Shown here: piece by piece, positions 10,131-20,494 of the stretch
How positions within the stretch are numbered: the stretch's first letter is position 1
How the letters are laid out: each line of letters starts with the position of its first letter
Origin: Cordylochernes scorpioides
Lineage: Eukaryota > Arthropoda > Arachnida > Pseudoscorpiones > Chernetidae
NCBI GenBank assembly: GCA_030710605.1
Contig: CP092869.1
Location: forward strand, 13,213,295 to 13,277,294
Reading direction: 5' to 3'
DNA: 64,000 nt
Position numbers and translations under genes: made by a program
The notes under the pieces: model-generated
The model's database searches: none
Told to the model about the DNA's origin: nothing
The model's input: only the letters and a program-made list of their open reading frames with translations

Positions 10131-10473
10131 TATAAATTTATATTAATAAAATTAAAATGTGTTGGGGGGAGGTATATGTATGTACCCCGCATATGTTTAC
10201 ATACCATATTAGACCTCTATCTAGGTGAAACGTTGACACATTCTAGAATTATATTTAGAAATCAGTTTTTCAGTTTCTTCTTCGGAATATTCAAATCAGC
10301 ATGATAACGCCCGCTCAGTAAATTAACATAATAATATAAGATATAATAGTTCCATCTATATGTATAAAATTAAACTATTAAAGCATTGTTTTTAAATTAC
10401 TTCTTACATTGATGATAAAGTATTTGGAGATTTGATGAACCTTCCCAGTAGTTTCACCACACCTCTATACTAT

Positions 10474-10939
10474 TTAAACAAGGTAAAATCCTCTGGAGTA
10501 ACTTGGTAAAGAAAACATTCAAGACAAAAAGGATGAGTTTCTTTTTATGAACATGCGTTCGAGCTTTCGGGCATAATGTCGCCCTTCAACAGGAATAAAA
10601 CTACAAATAGAATCAAGATACGTCTATATATATACAGGTGATTAGCATAAACAAGAAAACTATTATTTTTAGAGAGATAAAATTTAAGTTTTATGTATGA
10701 TATACAAAACAGTAACGCCCCACATGATTACTGTTTTGTATATCATACATAAAACTTAAATTTTATCTCTCTAAAAATAATAGTTTTCTTGTTTATGCTA
10801 ATCACCTGTATATATATAGACGTATCTTGATTCTATTTATAGTTTTATTCCTGTTGAAGGGCGACATTATGCCCGAAAGCTCGAACGCATGTTCATAAAA
10901 AGAAACTCATCCTCTTTGTCTTGAATGTTTTCTTTACCA
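10474..10939. mobile_element. fold-back Penelope-like element with 13-bp target duplication
   Basis: Arms of about 220 bp (10504-10724 and 10737-10940) are inverted around a 12-base centre. The whole insert lies between two copies of ACCTCTATACTAT (10461-10473 and 10940-10952). Each arm carries a hammerhead-like motif, CUGUUGA-stem-GCCCGAAAGCUC, like that of the Penelope pair at 54586-58421 but with core A6 changed to U. It is best read as a 5'-truncated head-to-head Penelope insertion without coding sequence. Confidence 0.75.
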
Positions 10940-10954
10940 ACCTCTATACTATAT

Positions 10955-11652
10955 ATTTTTTACTTATCCTTAGTACACGTGGTACAGACCATGATAATCA
11001 TGGTGGGTAGAAGTAGGCGACTGCTTTTACTGTAAGTACACCACATGTCTACACATGTGAAAAGCAATTCGACTTTGCACCTACCAATGTGCCAAAGCTC
11101 AGTTAGGTTATTTGAACTCGTTGGATGGGTTGGACTTTTTCAATAATCGGGGCCATTGGAGCTTTTTTTTAATCACACACACACAAAAGACTTTATTAGG
11201 GACTTGCCCCATACAGATTCTCCCAATTGGGTAAGGTAATAATCATCTTGTGTTATATACATAGAAATTGAACTGGCTTTACTCTTGTCTCAAAGTCATT
11301 CACTTGTTGACTGGTCCTTACATAATGATGATATAAAAAATGTATAGTAAGCTATTGCCTTAGATTTGTTTCCTGATATTTTTTAAAGCAATACGTAGGG
11401 TGAAATGTTAGTACATTTAATTTGTTGATATAGGGCCTTCCTCTCTGCATCAAGGGCTGTACAATTAAGCAGGTAATGGGGGAGTTCTTCAGTGACTTCC
11501 TTGTCACCCAGTGTACTTATTAGGTTTTGGCCTCAAACGTCATAACGTGATTATTTTATTTTATCAGAAAAGAAGTGTCTAATGCGGGAATCGAACCCGG
11601 GTCGTAGCTGTCGAAAACCAATGGTTTAGACCACCCTTCCACCGACCCCCCT
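10955..11652 (-). repeat. SINE with an internal LINE 3'-end insertion
   Basis: The SINE body (10955-11172) and its tRNA-like head (11565-11652) are separated by about 390 bp. The left part of that insert ends in a LINE-type 3' end (AATAAAGTC read on the minus strand; CAGATTCTCCCAATTGGG). The same SINE/LINE junction occurs at 30564-30742. Confidence 0.7.
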
Positions 11653-11929
11653 CAATACTATTGTATTGATATGTTATCTATTCGACACTGTTCTTAGCAA
11701 AGGTATATGTAGGAAACTATGGAGATAAGTTTTGAAGACATTAATGGTTCTACTGCGGTATAGGTGTTTCACAAAGACAAACACATTCTCTGCTTATAAA
11801 GATGAGAAAAGATAAACGGAGAGGCGAATCCTTTATCTGACAGATAACCCGTTGTTTGTTATATAAATGGAAAACACGCCTTCATTTATTTCTTGTTTTT
11901 ATTATCGTTACATGACATGGCGTCTATTA

Positions 11930-12695
11930 CTTCTTCTTATTTCTTATCTTCACTCAGCAATCATATCAGGGTATCAAGCTTGTAGAGCTTGTTGATGGTG
12001 TCTGCTGGGGATGAGTCTCTTCTTCTTTCTTATTTCCACTCAATCATATCAGGGTATCAAGCTTGTAGAGCTTGTTGATGGTGTCTGTGCTGGGGATGAG
12101 TCTCTTCTTCTTTCTTATTTCCACTCAACAATCATATCAGCGTATCAAGCTTGTAGAGATTGTTAAAGGTGTCTGTGCTGGGGATGAGTCTCTTCTTCTT
12201 TCTTATTTCCACTCAACAATCATATCAGGGTGTCAAGCTTGTAGAGATTGTTAAAGGTGTCTGTGCTGGGGATGAGTCTCTTCTTCTTTCTTATCTTCAC
12301 TCAGCATTCATATTAGGGTATAAAGCTTGTAGAGCCTGTTGATGGTTTCTGTGCTGGGGATGAGTCTCGTCTTCTTTCTTATCTCCACTCAATCATATCA
12401 GGGTATCAAGCTTGTAGAGCTTGTAAATAGTGTCTGTGCTGGGGATGAGTCTCGTCTTCTTTCTTATCTCCACTCAATCATATCAGGGTATCAAGCTTGT
12501 AGAGCTTGTAAATAGTGTCTGTGCTGGGGATGAGTCTCGTCTTCTTTCTTATCTCCACTCAATCATATCAGGGTATCAAGCTTGTAGAGCTTGTTGATGG
12601 TGTCTGTGCTGGGGATGAGTCTCTTCTTCTTTCTTATATCCACTCAATCATATTAGGGTATCAAGCTTGTTGATGGTGTCTGATGGGGATGGGTA
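11930..12695 (+). repeat. 86-bp tandem array
   Basis: About eight units of 85-88 bp are present, each with GGGATGAGTCTC and ATCAAGCTTGTAGAG. Units differ by a few bases and short indels. A related single unit lies at 61060-61140. Short open frames through the array are by-products. Confidence 0.9.
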
Positions 12696-12969
12696 GAGTT
12701 CATCAATGGATGAGCCAATGCAGTCAATAATGTGTTATATATTACTTAATCTGTGTGAATGCCTTTCAGAGACATCGTACATATACATCTTTTCTACTTT
12801 GTACTCCATCTCAATATGAAGAGGAAGGCATATACTTATTCCTTTATATTGGAAACTGCTTCTAAAGGTGAATGAACCTACTAAAGTAGTAGTTCAATGG
12901 CATTTGGATGCTGAAGACATGAGGAAAGCATCACCACTTTTTTCTTCCTACGAAAATCCTTTTTTTAAA

Positions 12970-13220
12970 TATTATCCCTAGTACACGTAGTACAGGCCAT
13001 GATAATCATGGTGGATAGTTAGCGTAAGTGGGTAGTTACTGTAAGTGCATCACATGTCTACACATGTGAAAATCAGTTCGACTTTTCACTTACAAATTTT
13101 CCAGAGCCCTGTTTGGTTATTTGTATTCGCTTGTGGGGTTGGACTTTTTCAAGAATCAGAGGCCATTGGAGCATTTTTTTTTTTAATTAGAAAAAAGGGC
13201 CCAATGTGGGATTAAAAACA
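12970..13220 (-). repeat. SINE, truncated before the tRNA-like head
   Basis: Body and linker of the SINE on the minus strand. The tRNA-like head is cut off after CCAATGTGGGATT. Confidence 0.7.
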
Positions 13221-13274
13221 TAAACATTCGTGTCTTAATGTCTTCATTCGTTATATATATTCGTTATTTATAAC

Positions 13275-13860
13275 GTCTTATAAAGATATAAAAGTCTTGA
13301 AAGGAAGTCGATTTGACTCAATACCTGAAATAAAGGAGAGAATACGAAGAATATTTTGAAAATCCTGAAATATTAGGATTTTCAGAGGTGTTTTGACATC
13401 TGGAAAAAAATGGAACAAGTGTATAGATAGTGACGGTGATTATTTTGAGAAATTTTAAATAAAACTTTACTATGATGCACTAGCGCGTCATCTGATATCA
13501 AAATTCGAAACTATTTTAAAGGCGTAAGATTATTTTTGAAATTAAACAATTTCTCTACTGCCCTTACTGCAATGGAAAAAATTAATGGGAGGGCCTGGCT
13601 CATCAGTGGTGAACCCTCCCAGCGGTTTCGCCAGTTTAATCTACCATACCGCTGTTATATTGCATTTTTGGAACTTCCTTTTATAGTGATACTGTTGATA
13701 GACTCTTGGAATGGGTATTTTAGATGAACTATGGACATGAGCTTTGAGGACAGTAGAATTACATACATTTATAAATATATACTTTACTATACTTTTGTAT
13801 TTCTTTAAATATTTAGCTATCTGGAAATTATCGATCACAATATGTATAATGAATGAAGAC
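13275..13860 (+). pseudogene. mariner 3' fragment split by an S1 insertion
   Basis: Positions 13285-13473 match the C-terminal coding end and 3' flank of the mariner at 39370-39560, including the segment encoding GTSV and DYFEKF. The match resumes at 13791 (ACTTTTGTATTTC, then CTGGAAATTATCGATCACA). The intervening 317 bp is an S1 element. The fragment has no catalytic domain. Confidence 0.75.
13474..13790 (-). mobile_element. S1 ribozyme element with defined ends and 10-bp target duplication
   Basis: ACTTTACTAT occurs at 13464-13473 and 13791-13800. The empty site is seen in the mariner copy at 39546-39560, where the flanks are contiguous, so the insert is exactly 317 bp. On the minus strand it contains the complete S1 motif (AGCGGU-A-UGGU, CUGGC-GAA-ACCGCU, ACCA-CUGAUGA-GCCAG). 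It has no terminal inverted repeats and no open frame. Confidence 0.85.
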
Positions 13861-13867
13861 ATTAAGA

Positions 13868-14190
13868 CGCGTATTATATATACCAATTTTACACAAATAA
13901 ATTTACTGGCAATGCGCTTCTTTTAAATATCATCAAATATTATCTCTACAGACCTTACTGCAATGATATGAGTTATTGAATGAGAGGGCTTGGCTCATCA
14001 GTAGTGAACCTTCTCAGCGGTTTCGCCAAATTAATTTCTAGACCGCTCTACTATTGTATTGGATCGGTTTGAAATATACCCTGTATTTTCTATGGAAGAT
14101 AGAAATATGAATCCTGAATAGAGATAATATTTGATGATATTTAAAAGAAACACATTGCCAGTAAATTTATTCGTGTAAAATTTTAACGAT
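13868..14190 (-). mobile_element. S1 ribozyme element, subfamily 2
   Basis: Minus-strand copy with AGCGGU-C-UAG, UUGGC-GAA-ACCGCU and CUA-CUGAUGA-GCCAA. Compared with subfamily 1, stem I has changed from UGG/CCA to UAG/CUA and stem II from CUGGC/GCCAG to UUGGC/GCCAA. Both changes keep the pairing. Confidence 0.75.
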
Positions 14191-14784
14191 TGATGACAAT
14201 TAAATTTACTTTACCAATATATACCAATAACCATCCAATGAAATATGTGGAAATAATGAGGTAGAGGAAGGTGAATTCAGTTGTCATGAAAGAAATGAGG
14301 TGACAGCATGTACAGTACCTGTCATCTCATTGTAAAGCCAACCAACCTTCATCTATCATGTCGAAGACGACTTGTCAACTAAGCTACCCTTGACATTCGC
14401 AAGACATCTCTGACCCCATTCTACAGCTGGTGACAAATCTCTTTTTAAAAGACGATCAATAATGTTAAATGTTTTTTTGTGAGAATCCATTTTTTTATAT
14501 ATACCATCGCGTACAAGAATGTCTTATCCTTTTGTAGGTATTGTCTGGAGGTGTTTGACTTTTGTGAATGGGGTTCTAAAAAACACATTTATTTCCCTAT
14601 ACAAAAGAAAGAAAGATAGTTATGAAAAATGATTTTATAAATACCTCTATGACTGATTACTATTGTCATATTTTGAAAAAGATATCAAAATTACGTTTCT
14701 ATTTGTATATACGGTATGCAAATTTTATTCAGAATATTGATTTTTAGATATGAAGAAAGATAAATCAATCAGAGTAACTATTCG
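14191..14784. other. no gene seen
   Basis: AT-rich sequence without recognised repeats, RNA genes or coding potential. Confidence 0.4.
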
Positions 14785-15275
14785 TGAAAGTAAAACGACA
14801 CTTGAAGTTACACCGCATGAATTTCTTTCCAATGAAAAATCAAAACCTATTTCAAGGTGAAATATTGACTATTTCTAACCTTTTTGGATGAGGTATGAAA
14901 GGGTGAATTATGAAGAGTAATGATGAACGGAAAAATAAAGGGATGGGAATCGAACCCACAATGTTCCGATTACCGGGCAGATGCCATGTCCACTAGGCTA
15001 CCCTGGACGTATTTTTCCGTTCATAAATAATACATAAAGTAACTTATAATACAATAGCCTAGTGGACATGGCATCTGCCCGGTAAGCGGAACATTGTGGG
15101 TTCGATTCCCATCCCTGGACACTTTTATTTTTCCGTTCATCATTACTCTTCATAATTCGCCCTTTCATACCTCATCCAAAAAGGTTAGAAATAGTCAATA
15201 TTCCACCTTGAAATAGGTTTTGATTTTCATTGGAAAGAAACTCATGCGGTGTAACTTCAAGTGTTGTTTTACCAT
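14785..15275. repeat. tRNA-like palindrome, 220-bp inverted arms
   Basis: Two inverted copies (14785-15008 and 15055-15275) face each other across a 46-bp spacer. Each arm contains a tRNA-like sequence with acceptor GTCCAGG/CCTGGAC, T-arm GTGGG-TTCGATT-CCCAT and anticodon arm TCTGC-CCGGTAA-GCGGA. The anticodon would be GGT (Thr). Position 33 is C rather than U, and the left copy has an anticodon-stem mismatch. A tRNA-derived fold-back repeat is more likely than two working tRNA genes. Confidence 0.65.
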
Positions 15276-15318
15276 AACAAGCCGCAGTGTATTATATTGT
15301 ATTCGTGAAAGTCTAGTA

Positions 15319-15519
15319 CAGGGGTTGGCAAATTTTGAAGTCAAAAGAGTCAAAAATTACAATTTACAAAACTTCAAAGTCTTTAAAGAGCCACAACATT
15401 TTTTCTTGCCAACAATAAACAGCACTCACATAAATAATATTTACGTATGGAACTATATAAAGAGCTTCACATCCAAAGAGCCGCATGTGACTCACGAACC
15501 GCAGTTTACCGACCCCTAG
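15319..15519. mobile_element. hAT-like MITE
   Basis: The ends CAGGGGTTGGCAAA and, on the other strand, CTAGGGGTCGGTAAA match the copy at 28413-28597, which has an 8-bp hAT-type duplication. There is no coding capacity. Confidence 0.6.
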
Positions 15520-16020
15520 CCTAAACGAATGTCCTTCATCTTGCAAGTGTGAATGTTTGCCAATCAATAATATGTTTGTAAAATGTTTATAATTATCAAT
15601 AATACAGTATTTAGTAATTAACTCTTTTTAGTATTGTTTTAACTAAATAATTCTCTAATATCTAGCATATTTTCTTCATTATAAAATATTCCTTAAAACT
15701 TTTTTTAAATCTGTAAATTGCTTTTCTCGAATACACACAATACTTTACAATTTGATTTCATTTAACTAAATTTGCATACCAACTCTTTGTACATATATCA
15801 ATTGTGTTGATATATATATATTTTTTATCTTTTCTTCTAACTTGCATATTAATTCTGTACATATTTAAAATATCTTTTTTTCTCTTCTTTAAAAATTTTG
15901 TTTATGTTTAAAGTCCAAGTGTCCCTAAGTGAACATAGCGCTCTAAGTCGAAATAAAGAAGTAGAACCTCAGATTGGGAAATAATTGCAAAGATTTAAAA
16001 ACGATATATCAATCGGAATA
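15520..16020. other. AT-rich stretch
   Basis: Nothing recognised apart from a short LINE-tail-like piece near 15910-15950 (AAGTGTCCCTAAGTGAACAT), also seen near 47425. Confidence 0.35.
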
Positions 16021-16050
16021 ATTGTAAAAAGTTTCTTTATCCAATAAAAA

Positions 16051-16086
16051 TGGCAAGCTTTCAAGTGTTAGCTCATCATCAGGCCA
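16051..16086 (-). ncRNA. hammerhead-like motif, weak stem II
   Basis: On the minus strand stem I is UGGC/GCCA, the core is CUGAUGA, and GAAA is followed by the palindromic stem III AGCU, with U as H17. Stem II pairs poorly, so it is probably a decayed Penelope-type hammerhead. A more degraded relative lies near 40295-40320. Confidence 0.45.
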
Positions 16087-16489
16087 ATTATTTCGCAAAT
16101 TCCTACAATATATATATAGGTGGTATTTACATATTTACATATTGAAAAAGTTGAACAAAATTTTCTAAAATACTTCAAATATACATATCCTATAACCTAT
16201 TCCCTGCAAAGGACAACACCTAATTGCAGAGCTAAATTGTCCTTTAGGGAGAGATGTCCTCTTACCGGAGAGTTGCTAAATAGTGAAAATATAATAGTAA
16301 TTCGCCTTATGTTTTAATGGCAAAAGTCGTAGAATCCAGACCCTTTGCATTCGCTTTTTATAAATACTGGAAATCAGCTCAATCAAAATATTTGGCACAG
16401 ACACCGGATCCAACTCGATAATTGGTCGAGGTCAATACCCAATATTTGTATATAACTATGAAGCTAATTTGTTATTTATTTATTTTGTC

Positions 16490-16545
16490 CTACCGGGAGA
16501 ATCCTGTATGGCACGTGTGCCCAATAAAAGGCTATTGTTGTTAAA
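16490..16545 (+). repeat. LINE 3' end
   Basis: GAGAATCCTGTATGGCAC, then AATAAAAGGC and a GTT run. This resembles the 3' terminus of the retrotransposon at 48513-53287 and the fragment at 24905-24975. Confidence 0.55.
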
Positions 16546-16861
16546 TAGTAAAAATGGTAATTTTGCAAATGAAAACTGTCCTTTGTAGAGAGGTGTTCTC
16601 TAGCGTGAGTGTCCTCTCATGGAGGTTCAACTGTAGTAGTGATTATAATAATAGGAAATTAGTAATAAATTATTATTATTATCATCGACATCATAGTCCG
16701 TGGTCAAAACTCCTTCCAGATCTGGTCGTGTCTTGTCCATTCTCCATGGAAAAGTGTAATTTAAAACTGATAAAGAAACTTTTTCACAGGTGGATCATCG
16801 AATTGCTTAATTGAGAAAAGGGACTTTATATCTGTTACAAGGCATCATAGATCCCTCTGTA

Positions 16862-17083
16862 TGTATTGCATGTATTAGCTCTAGAATTACCACAGTTATC
16901 CAAGTAAATGTGTACGATCTAAGGAACCATAACTGATTTAATGAGCCATTCGCGGTTTCGCCTTGCTAGGGCGTGTACTTAGACATGCATGGCTTAATAT
17001 TTGAGACAAGACTACTGGCAGGATCAACCAGGTATCCTTCGTTAGTCCCCGCCGCGAGACGCCCTCGGGCCGCCTCGCCGGGG
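16862..17083 (-). rRNA. transposed 5' fragment of 18S rRNA with part of the ETS
   Basis: On the minus strand the 18S 5' end starts at 17034 (TACCTGGTTGATCCTGCCAG). It continues through AGCCATGCATGTCTAAGTAC to GAGCTAATACATGC near 16868, about 165 nt. It is preceded by about 50 bp of GC-rich spacer, probably external transcribed spacer. The 222-bp insert lies between perfect 13-bp copies of AGATCCCTCTGTA (16849-16861 and 17084-17096). It is an inserted pre-rRNA or rDNA fragment, not a functional rRNA gene. Confidence 0.9.
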
Positions 17084-17096
17084 AGATCCCTCTGTA

Positions 17097-17225
17097 CTGA
17101 AGATGGATCGAAACATCGAGACATTAAAAGAGATTTACTGACCGAAGTATCTTCAACTTTAAGAACTGAAATACCGGCCAGGCAGCCTCTATCTTTACGA
17201 AAATCAAGAAAAGAAACAATTTAAT
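17097..17225. repeat. decayed Penelope-type terminal fragment
   Basis: Continues the sequence interrupted by the rRNA insert. It contains GGATCGAAACATCGAG and, further on, the complement of the 33190-33310 repeat (CCGGCCAGGCAGCCTC). The hammerhead core is too degraded to fold confidently. Confidence 0.4.
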
Positions 17226-17343
17226 GCGATATTCAAGTAAAGCTAGTCCTTACTGTCATTTACTGGCTACATTGTCAGGGGCTTCCATTGAAAAATCCTG
17301 GCGTCTACCAAGACACGCATCTATAGGTACTTCCTCGGTGTGA

Positions 17344-17880
17344 AACTGAGGAGTGAAGACCTTGTCTGGAGGACAACTATCTCAAGGTGGGGAAGCCTTC
17401 CTTGCTGAAGAAATTTGTACATATACACAACTATATATATTCCCCTACATTTTATCTACCCTTTATGGGACTATGTGGAACTGAGGAGTGAAGACCTTGT
17501 CTGGAGGAGAACTCTCTCAAGGTGGGGAAACCTTCCTTGCTGAAGAAATTTGTACATATACACAACTACTGTATATTCTCCTACATTTTATCTACCCTTT
17601 ATGGGACTATGTGGAACTGAGGAGTGAAGACCTTGTCTGGAGGAGAACTCTCTCAAGGTGGGGAAACCTTCCTTGCTGAAGAAATTTGTACATATACACA
17701 ACTACTGTATATTCCCCTACATTTTATCTACCCTTTATGGGACTATGTGGAACTGAGGAGTGAAGACCTTGTCTGGAGGAGAACTCTCTCAAGGTGGGGA
17801 AACCTTCCTTACTGAAGAAATTTGTACATATACACAATTATATATATTTACCTACATTTTATATACCCTTTATTTACTAT
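17344..17880 (+). repeat. 136-bp tandem array
   Basis: Four units begin at 17348, 17484, 17620 and 17756, each with GAGGAGTGAAGACCTTGTCT. They are nearly identical. Open frames here follow the repeat phase and are not genes. Confidence 0.9.
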
Positions 17881-18330
17881 CTTATATATTTTTCCACCTT
17901 TGTAAAAATTGATTAGAAGAATCAATAAAATTGTTTTAAATTGTCATTGTCCATTGAAGAATGGCACCAAAAAGAGAATGGCCCTATCTGCTATAACGAA
18001 GGAGAGATCTGAGAGACCGGATGTCCAAATCCACCAATTAGATTCCTAATTTATAGAGACATTCGCCTGAGGCTCTGTTTATGTAAATGTAACGTATTTC
18101 CTATCCCCCATTCACTGAGTTCTTTTTTTCTATTTCGGTCCATTGTAATTGGTGTTTCAGTCAGGGTGTGGCTTTCAATTATATTATCTTTTTTAGAAAG
18201 TGTTGAGATTGAATCAACTTTTATTACATTGTTCATAAAATATTATGGTGACAGATGAAAACTAAAGAAAATAATAATAATAACAAGGATGAATATACAT
18301 AATGAAATCTAAACAGGTTTCATTGGTTTA
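17881..18330. other. LINE-tail debris, otherwise empty
   Basis: AATCAATAAAATTG at 17920 resembles the 3' UTR of the truncated LINE family at 8934. No gene was seen. Confidence 0.35.
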
Positions 18331-18332
18331 GA

Positions 18333-18530
18333 TCAAGGGCTACAAGACATCCTGAATTCGGATAGGCCTTTGGTTATAAATGGGTCTTTGTTCCCAATAT
18401 GTTTAATTACCATGTTGAGGAAATCTCGCAGAATTATCTTTTTTTCTGTAGAGAGTGTCTTGGAGAGTACCCCCCTCACATGGCGGTATAGGATCACTAT
18501 TTCAAACCTACAAATCTCCACAGCGAAGCA
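18333..18530 (-). pseudogene. LINE C-terminal fragment
   Basis: The frame ends in LSTEKKIIL...KGLSEFRMSC, alignable with the tails at 9100 and 27420. It is diverged and truncated. Confidence 0.4.
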
Positions 18531-19523
18531 GGATCATTTAAAAGTGAAGATTTTATTGACATTTCAGAAGCATAAATTATGGAGCCTTTACAGAATTTCA
18601 TTGAAATTTTCTATAAAAGATGGAAGTGCGATTCAAACATTCTGGAGAATGTACCTTTAAAAAAATGATCTAGATACTGTTGAGTAGCAAAGGTGTAACA
18701 GCTGATGGATCCAATGTAACATTGGAGAATGATTATGCATCAGTAGTAGGAATATTCCATCTCTAGCGATTTCAATTATAAGATTGTCACAAAAATTCGT
18801 GTTTTTCTTAAAACCTTTGTTTTTCTTATTGCTTGGCGAATAATATTATTACGGCGAAAAATATAATTTATATTTATTATTCAATTGAATTATTTAATGA
18901 AAATATTTGAAACAGATTTATTATTTTATATTTGTAAAATCATCATTTAGTTACCTAGCTTGCTTACTCGATATTCTCTAGCTGTAGATAGTTTGGTTGG
19001 TTTGTTGATAATTGTCAACTGGTCGTGGTAACGTTATCAATAAATATTTTCACATCTTCAGATATACAAGACTTGATTTCTACGATACAATATTATTTCG
19101 GCGAATATATAATAATACATAATACAATTACTTTATACATAATACAAAGATATTATACATAACGGCAAATAATATTGGTATTTCAATTTTTGCAAGTGTT
19201 TACGAACTTTTGGGATAACCTTGTATATCTCAATGGATTCAATCATAGTACATTCATAGGCAAAACTTAAAGAAGTTGTACCTTTTAGCATGTATATCGA
19301 GATTCAGACAATAACTCTGTAAAATATTTTATAAACAGCGATCTTTTAAAAATAGAGCAATCCATAAATAAATCTTTAATAAAAAACGGTAGAATATTTA
19401 TTGATATGAATATAATTAAATTGCACAATAGGAACAAGGAATTGAATGAAAATAAGAATTGCACAAATTTTAACTATAGAAATATATTTTGTTTACTAAA
19501 ACATTGTACATGTAAACTTAAAC

Positions 19524-20183
19524 TTAACTAATTCCTATTTGAGTGATTTTGTTGAGGATAGGACGATGATAGGAGAAATATGAAATGAAAGGAAGTGTTT
19601 CTGCTGTAATGTGTCTTGCGAAAGTCAAGTCGATAGTTGTTCCTTTTAACGTAGTTGACTTAGAAACGTTTGATACGCAATCAAGATTATACGTATTTTT
19701 CATGAAATTAAGAAACGAGTTGTCAGGCTTTACGTTTTTGTTAAAATCACCACACAGAAGAATCGGTATACTAGAATCAATTTGCACGAACGGTGGCACG
19801 TACTGGCTGTTGTGAATGTACGGACCGAGTCCTTGCCATAGTAACATTCCAATATCCTGCATACTAGCTCCTGGATGAATATATACAGCACCGAGTATAA
19901 ACTTGAAGCTAGTATTAGCGGCGAAGCAAGTAACTTCAGTCATGCACATGTCACCCTTGGTTTTAATGACACGAGTTACGTCTGTAATCGCAACTTGGAA
20001 CACTTCCGCCGTAGATGTCGATGATAATTTACGATAGATCGCCACTCCACCAGCCGCGTTGGTATCTGAGTTAGGTCGATTATTTTCCCTGGATACGCAC
20101 TCATAACCCTTGATTGGAGTTGGTTCACAAGTGTCGCGCATCCACGTTTCAGTCAATACTAAATAGTCTGATCGTGGTATCAC
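19524..20183 (-). pseudogene. endonuclease/exonuclease/phosphatase domain fragment
   Basis: This frame has 219 residues. Motifs in order are LVLTETW (metal-binding Glu), AAGGVAIYRK, ILLCGDFNKN (Asp/Asn pair), TIDLTFARH and a terminal SYHRPIL in place of the usual SDH. It matches the EEP fold used by non-LTR and Helentron endonucleases. The frame is open over the whole domain but lacks the rest of its parent protein. The near-identical copy at 34657-35178 shows recent movement. It is probably not an active enzyme alone, since the final SDH Asp is replaced by Tyr. Confidence 0.6.
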
Positions 20184-20305
20184 TGTATCTGTTTCAATGT
20201 CCGCGGCATGGGCACTTAAACTTTGACAGTTGATGTTCGTTACAATAAGTTGTCCAGCGTCGGTTGCGTCGTCACAGAATTTTACGGCTTGTTTGGTAAT
20301 TGTGT

Positions 20306-20494
20306 CTAGAGTGTGTCCACGAAGTCGTAAGTATTCATTGCGAATATCTCGAGTAGTCTGTACTCACGTTGTCGCTGAGCATTCGTTCTGGCGGTAGAGG
20401 TGGTGTGTGGAACAACGAAAGGTACTGCAGACGTTGACGGCACGATATCCTCCGTCTCCATTGAAGTACTGGAAGTTGAATGCACCGTTTCCAT
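20306..20494 (-). pseudogene. N-terminal fragment, Helentron-type protein
   Basis: This frame has 62 codons, a Thr/Ser-rich start, then TARTNAQRQREYR. A basic Arg/Gln-rich motif like this is common near the start of arthropod Helitron proteins. It breaks off before the endonuclease part, consistent with an internal deletion. Confidence 0.4.

Noticed and set aside
16862..17083. Functional 18S rRNA gene
   Set aside because: Only about 165 nt of the 5' end is present, bracketed by a 13-bp target duplication.
17097..17225. Hammerhead ribozyme at GGATCGAAACATCGAG (also near 33240)
   Set aside because: GAAAC is present, but no CUGANGA core with a pairing stem II can be built. Treated as decayed repeat.
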